A DNA stretch of 64,000 nt from Synergistaceae bacterium DZ-S4 (GTDB lineage: Bacteria > Synergistota > Synergistia > Synergistales > Synergistaceae). Under the pieces are notes generated by a model. The model was not told the origin of the DNA. It was given only the letters and a program-made list of their open reading frames with translations, and did no database searches. The DNA lies in NCBI GenBank assembly GCA_025943965.1, contig JAPCWD010000001.1, positions 237,432 through 301,431 on the forward strand, in the 5' to 3' direction. Shown here piece after piece: positions 60,667-64,000 of this stretch (its first letter is position 1; every line of letters begins with the position of its first letter). The translations under genes were made by a program, and so were the position numbers.

Positions 60667-61314
60667 ATGCAAAAAGGACCTTTGTATATCCTGGGAGCGG
60701 GCAATCAGTCAAAAGTCCTGCTTTCAATGCTCGAAGAGTGCGGAAGGGAATGTGCCGGGATCTTTGATGATGATGAGAACCTGGCGGGCGATCTTTGGGG
60801 CTGTCCGATCAGGGGCAGGATCTCTGATGTTCCGGACATTGAAGCGACTGAGGCAGTGATAGCGATTGGCGACAATATGACAAGGAAGGTAATAAGCTGC
60901 AAGTTCAGGAACGTTCGATGGGCGGTCCTGATCCATCCTGCAGCTTGCATACATCCTTCAGTCAACTTGCGAGAGGGCTCTGTGATATTTCCCGGTACGA
61001 TCATCCATGCCGGAGCCTCGGCGGGCAGGCATGTCATAATCAATTCAGGATCTGTAGTGGGGTATGAAACGATGATCGGCGATTACTCCCATGTCGGCAT
61101 GGGAAGCATCATCGCTGACAAGGTCATCGTAGGAGAGAACGTACTGCTGGGAATGGGTACGGTCGTTATCCCAAAGGTGCATCTGTTTGATGACGTCACT
61201 ATCGGAGCCGGGTCGACGATAATCAAGAACCTCGGACCCGGAGGAGTTTACGTAGGCAATCCGGCAAGACGGGTACTGAGGCCGATCATCGACACGGAAG
61301 AGGCCGAACAGTAA
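60667..61314 (+). CDS. NeuD-like sugar O-acyltransferase (hexapeptide repeat)
   Basis: A 215-residue enzyme of the sialic-acid O-acetyltransferase NeuD/PglD family. The N-terminal part is Rossmann-like (PLYILGAGNQSKVLLSML, AGIFDDDENLAGD). From about residue 95 it has left-handed beta-helix hexapeptide repeats (ACIHPSVNLREGSVIFPGTI, HVGMGSIIADKVIVGENVLLG). The ending GVYVGNPARRVLRP is typical of acyltransferases. It presumably modifies a surface sugar or serine-like substrate; no glycan genes are adjacent. GTCGGGAGGGCAAGAG precedes the ATG. Confidence 0.85.
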   Translation: MQKGPLYILGAGNQSKVLLSMLEECGRECAGIFDDDENLAGDLWGCPIRGRISDVPDIEATEAVIAIGDNMTRKVISCKFRNVRWAVLIHPAACIHPSVNLREGSVIFPGTIIHAGASAGRHVIINSGSVVGYETMIGDYSHVGMGSIIADKVIVGENVLLGMGTVVIPKVHLFDDVTIGAGSTIIKNLGPGGVYVGNPARRVLRPIIDTEEAEQ

Positions 61315-61400
61315 GATGACAGAGTCAGGATCAACCGATAGGGCAGGCTGAAGAAAAGCCTGCCCATGATGTATCTGACGAGAGTAATATTTTCTTTGTC

Positions 61401-63038
61401 TTATCCCTGCGCTTTTTCGAGCTTCAGTGCCTTAAGTCCCTCTCTGACCATCAGGACCGCAAGTACCAGAAGTATCGCAGATATCGCGGCAAGGGGATAG
61501 TTCGCGCTTGGACTGCTCAGTGTTGTTTTGATCTCGATTACCAGTCCGGCCATGCTTGTCACAAGCATAAACCAGAAGGGGACGATCAGGAATGTCGCCT
61601 TTTTCTTGAGGCCGCGGATTATCCATACTGCGATGCCAAGTAGGGCAAGAGCTGCGACAAGCTGATTGGAAGCTCCGAATACCGGCCATATCATTGCCCA
61701 CGCAGCTACGACCTTGCCTGAAGCATCGGTCGTCTTCACATAAACGAGCCCCAGCGCAACTGCGATAGCTATAATTGTGGCAAGGTATTTGCCTATCCTG
61801 CCGCCCGTGAATTCCTGTATCTGATAACGCGCGAGCCTTGTTGCCGTGTCGAGCGATGTGAGGAGGAAACCGTTGATGGCTATGGCTCCAAGCCTTGTTC
61901 CAAGGACGGGATCGATGCCGACTATAGTGCAGAACTGTCCAAAGCCTGCCGCAAAAGTTCCAACCGGTCCGCCCTTCTGGATACCGCCTGCGACCATCAG
62001 CGTCCCTATCGAGATGACTGCGACCAGCCCTTCGAGAAGCATGGCGCCGTACCCGACAGGAAGCGCGTCCCTTTCATGGCAGAGCTGTTTTGAGGTCGTT
62101 CCGCTCCCTACAAGCGAATGGAATCCAGAGATCGCTCCGCATGCCACTATTACAAATAGCATCGGCCAGAGATGGAGCTTGGTCAGACCGAAATATTTTA
62201 CGTTGTCCGCAAGCACCGGGATCGCGCCGCTGTCCATCTTAGCTCCGAACAGCATGCCTATTGCACCTATGCCGACTGCGAAATACAGGAAGAAGGAGGC
62301 AAGATAGTCTCTGGGCTGCAGAAGCAGCCAGACGGGAAGGACCGAGGCTGCCAGGATATAGATGGCCAGGAACATGTTCCACTGGTCGGCGGAATGTGTG
62401 AACATCGCGGCGACAAAAGGCCAGTCCCCGCCTTTGAATGAGCATATGGCAACTATTATGAGCATGAATACCGTGACTATTTTAAAGTTAAGATTGAAAC
62501 GATAGATGAGAATGCCTGAGATAACGGCAAGCAGGATGTAGAGGCATCCTACAAATGCGACTACCGGGTCTGTTACAAATGTGGCCGTGGTCAGGACAAG
62601 GAATACAGCCACAACGAGGATCAATGAGAGGATCGTGAATCCCAGGAAGAGCTTTTTGCCTGTCTCTCCTATCCAGCGCTCTATCACGACACCTACGGAT
62701 TTGCCCTCATGCCGCATCGAGGATACGAGCGAACCCATGTCGTGAGGTCCCCCAAGGAAGATGGAGCCGAGTACGCACCACATGATGGTGGGAAGCCATC
62801 CGAATATGGAAGCCGCTGTGATGGGGCCGACTATTGGTCCTGCGCCTGCGATGGATGAAAAGTGGTGTCCCAGTACGACTGCCGGGTGGGCGGGGCAGTA
62901 ATCTACCCCGTCATTGAGCTGTTCTGCCGGAGTGGGGTTTTTATTGTCCAGGTCGTAGACCTTTGCCATGAAATCCCCGTAAAACTTGTAACCAAAAACG
63001 AAGAGAACTGCAGAGACGATAAACATCACCGGAAACAT
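61401..63038 (-). CDS. cstA: Carbon starvation protein A, peptide/pyruvate transporter family
   Basis: A polytopic inner-membrane protein of 545 residues with roughly 14-16 hydrophobic helices. The start ATG at 63038 has AGGAGGT eight bases upstream; an earlier GTG overlaps that site. Hallmarks are YCPAHPAVVLGHHFSSIAGAG-type N-terminal block (in parts: HPAVVLGHHFSSIAG and AGPIVGPITAA), FLGGPHDMGSLVSSMRH and FHSLVGSGTTSKQL. CstA proteins import peptides or pyruvate. In an amino-acid fermenter peptide uptake is plausible (inference). Confidence 0.93.
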   Translation of the reverse strand: MFPVMFIVSAVLFVFGYKFYGDFMAKVYDLDNKNPTPAEQLNDGVDYCPAHPAVVLGHHFSSIAGAGPIVGPITAASIFGWLPTIMWCVLGSIFLGGPHDMGSLVSSMRHEGKSVGVVIERWIGETGKKLFLGFTILSLILVVAVFLVLTTATFVTDPVVAFVGCLYILLAVISGILIYRFNLNFKIVTVFMLIIVAICSFKGGDWPFVAAMFTHSADQWNMFLAIYILAASVLPVWLLLQPRDYLASFFLYFAVGIGAIGMLFGAKMDSGAIPVLADNVKYFGLTKLHLWPMLFVIVACGAISGFHSLVGSGTTSKQLCHERDALPVGYGAMLLEGLVAVISIGTLMVAGGIQKGGPVGTFAAGFGQFCTIVGIDPVLGTRLGAIAINGFLLTSLDTATRLARYQIQEFTGGRIGKYLATIIAIAVALGLVYVKTTDASGKVVAAWAMIWPVFGASNQLVAALALLGIAVWIIRGLKKKATFLIVPFWFMLVTSMAGLVIEIKTTLSSPSANYPLAAISAILLVLAVLMVREGLKALKLEKAQG

Positions 63039-63098
63039 GAATGACACCTCCTAAAAAGTTATGTCCTGCCTTACGGCAGTCTCCTGAAAGAGCTTCTT

Positions 63099-63518
63099 TC
63101 AGGAATGTTTCGGCCCTACCACCTCCTCTGCTTTGCCTGCCAGATATGCCAGATCTTCTATCTCTTTGGGAACTGTGTCTCCCGGCCTGTACATGTGGAT
63201 CTCGACAAATCCTCTCAGGCCAAGCATTAATGATCTCTTTCTGGTCGAGTATTTTTCTTCCGATACCAGGAAAAGATAGCGCTGAGACATAAGGTCAGTC
63301 TCATGTGATGCTGTATTGAATATTCTGTCCGGATCTTCAGGAAGATATTTCCATACTATGTAGTCGTCCACATAATATCTTGCGATCTCTCCGAGCAGTC
63401 CGGATTTGATAAGGCTGACCCTCCTCCTGAGCCCCTCGGCGCTTCCGCTGCTCCAGGGCTCAAAACGCCATTCTTCCCATATCTTTTTTGCGCCGGACAG
63501 ATAGGAGAAGTCTTCCAG
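63099..63518 (-). CDS. Small protein of unknown function, probably CTG start
   Basis: A GTG at 63371 gives 90 residues, but the same frame extends upstream for 49 more codons of protein-like sequence (LSGAKKIWEEWRFEPW, SLIKSGLLGEIARYY) to a CTG at 63518 that sits eight bases after AAGGGGG. No ATG, GTG or TTG lies in that extension before the stop upstream. The full product would be 139 residues, charged and soluble, with no recognised domain. It precedes cstA by 60 bases on the same strand and is probably co-transcribed. Confidence 0.55.
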   Translation of the reverse strand: MEDFSYLSGAKKIWEEWRFEPWSSGSAEGLRRRVSLIKSGLLGEIARYYVDDYIVWKYLPEDPDRIFNTASHETDLMSQRYLFLVSEEKYSTRKRSLMLGLRGFVEIHMYRPGDTVPKEIEDLAYLAGKAEEVVGPKHS

Positions 63519-63730
63519 ATCGAACGCCCCCTTAACACTATCGTAACATTACATTAACATTATGATCAGGTATCTAAAGATAAGATACACCTAAGTTTTA
63601 GGATTATCAAATTATTTTTCAATAAGTTTCGATCTGCTGAACTATGTTTTGCCTTTATATAAGCGCAAAAGCGCTCTTTATGCTATCATTTGGCTATGTG
63701 GCACACCAAGGAACAAGAGTCCGGAAACTC

Positions 63731-63759
63731 TTGCATAAGCGGGATCCATAATGTATAAT
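63731..63759 (+). promoter_or_regulatory. Promoter upstream of tuf
   Basis: TTGCAT (63731-63736) and a perfect TATAAT (63754-63759) are separated by 17 bases. It lies in the 370-base gap between the small minus-strand gene and tuf. No tRNA or other RNA gene is apparent in this gap. Confidence 0.6.
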
Positions 63760-63776
63760 GCGCGTTACTTATCTTT

Positions 63777-63808
63777 AGAGATCCGGCTCGAATTCCGGAT
63801 CTCTTTTG
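63777..63808 (+). terminator. Hairpin in the tuf leader
   Basis: AGAGATCCGG (63777-63786) pairs with CCGGATCTCT (63795-63804), then TTTT with G and A. It lies just downstream of the tuf promoter, so it is either a weak terminator/attenuator or a leader structure. Confidence 0.5.
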
Positions 63809-63888
63809 ATGTTGCTCGTAAATACAGGCGGAAATATTAGCCCCATGGGCATTATTACTGAAGCAAATTACAGGGAGGCAAGACAGAA

Positions 63889-64000
63889 ATGGCAAAGGAG
63901 AAATTTGTAAGAAACAAGCCGCACCTCAACATAGGAACGATAGGCCATATCGACCACGGTAAGACGACCCTTACAGCGGCGATCACAAAGACGCTTGCGA
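63889..64000 (+). CDS. tuf: Elongation factor Tu (5' part only)
   Basis: Translation GTPase delivering aminoacyl-tRNA to the ribosome. The window ends after 37 codons: it begins [15 protein letters not shown] and has the P-loop [17 protein letters not shown](D)HGKT with Asp is one of the usual variants of this loop. GGGAGG lies about ten bases before the ATG. Confidence 0.95.
   Translation, partial: MAKEKFVRNKPHLNIGTIGHIDHGKTTLTAAITKTLA

Noticed and set aside
63690..63810. tRNA gene upstream of tuf
   Set aside because: A TTCGAA-like stretch occurs in a hairpin loop, but no cloverleaf or acceptor stem can be drawn.

Overview
The window looks like a chromosomal segment of an anaerobic, amino-acid-fermenting, diderm bacterium of the phylum Synergistota (inference). 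The clues are a secreted papain-like peptidase with a Gly-rich, GCS-bearing C-terminal anchor of the Synergist-CTERM kind, a patatin/beta-barrel outer-membrane protein (diderm envelope), oxygen-sensitive enzymes (a glycyl radical enzyme and a 2-oxoacid:ferredoxin oxidoreductase), rubrerythrin and many amino-acid genes. No rRNA, tRNA, CRISPR array, insertion sequence or prophage was recognised. Genes are dense on both strands and most have a clear GGAGG-type ribosome site. TTG and GTG starts are common.

Layout. 1-4.3 kb: threonine synthase (cut by the window edge), a secreted C1 peptidase and an unknown protein. 4.3-10 kb: a hydroxyproline dehydratase cluster (hypD, its radical-SAM activase and a GntR regulator) and a divergent aminotransferase. 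10-16 kb: comB, two UspA paralogues, a YitT membrane protein and a patatin-barrel protein. 16-24.4 kb: a HyuA-like ATPase, a fused B12-binding barrel enzyme, an orphan TRAP solute receptor, a CdaR/PucR regulator broken by an in-frame TAA, and two ABC permeases without their ATPase. 24.5-35.7 kb: cardiolipin synthase, a metallophosphoesterase, a YprB-like exonuclease, argH, ilvE, a frameshifted phosphohexomutase, a NifU-like/GGGtGRT pair, an orphan solute-binding protein and a small basic protein. 35.7-43.2 kb: an SBP-GGDEF-EAL signalling protein, glycerate kinase, a secreted protein, and a TPP enzyme coupled to an unusual FCD regulator. 43.2-51.5 kb: rubrerythrin, korAB, pdxST with divergent pdxR, an EamA transporter and an MBL hydrolase. 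51.6-56 kb: a five-gene FAD/Fe-S dehydrogenase operon and a YheO/DauR-type regulator, each with a related perfect inverted repeat upstream. 56-59 kb: metNIQ behind a methionine-rich leader peptide and attenuator. 59-64 kb: glnA, a NeuD-like acyltransferase, cstA, a small gene that probably starts with CTG, and the start of tuf.

How the genes fit together. The window combines peptide and amino-acid uptake (secreted peptidase, MetNIQ, CstA) with reductive and oxidative amino-acid catabolism (HypD, the FAD/Fe-S dehydrogenase, KorAB, aminotransferases) and nitrogen and PLP supply (glnA, pdxST). The strongest candidate for an undescribed regulatory system is the metNIQ leader at about 56.14-56.34 kb: a consensus promoter, a 27-codon ORF with five Met codons including a Met-Met-Met-Cys-Met run, and mutually exclusive antiterminator and terminator hairpins. 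The strongest candidate for an undescribed enzyme system is the 16-21 kb B12-enzyme/ASKHA-ATPase/TRAP-receptor locus.
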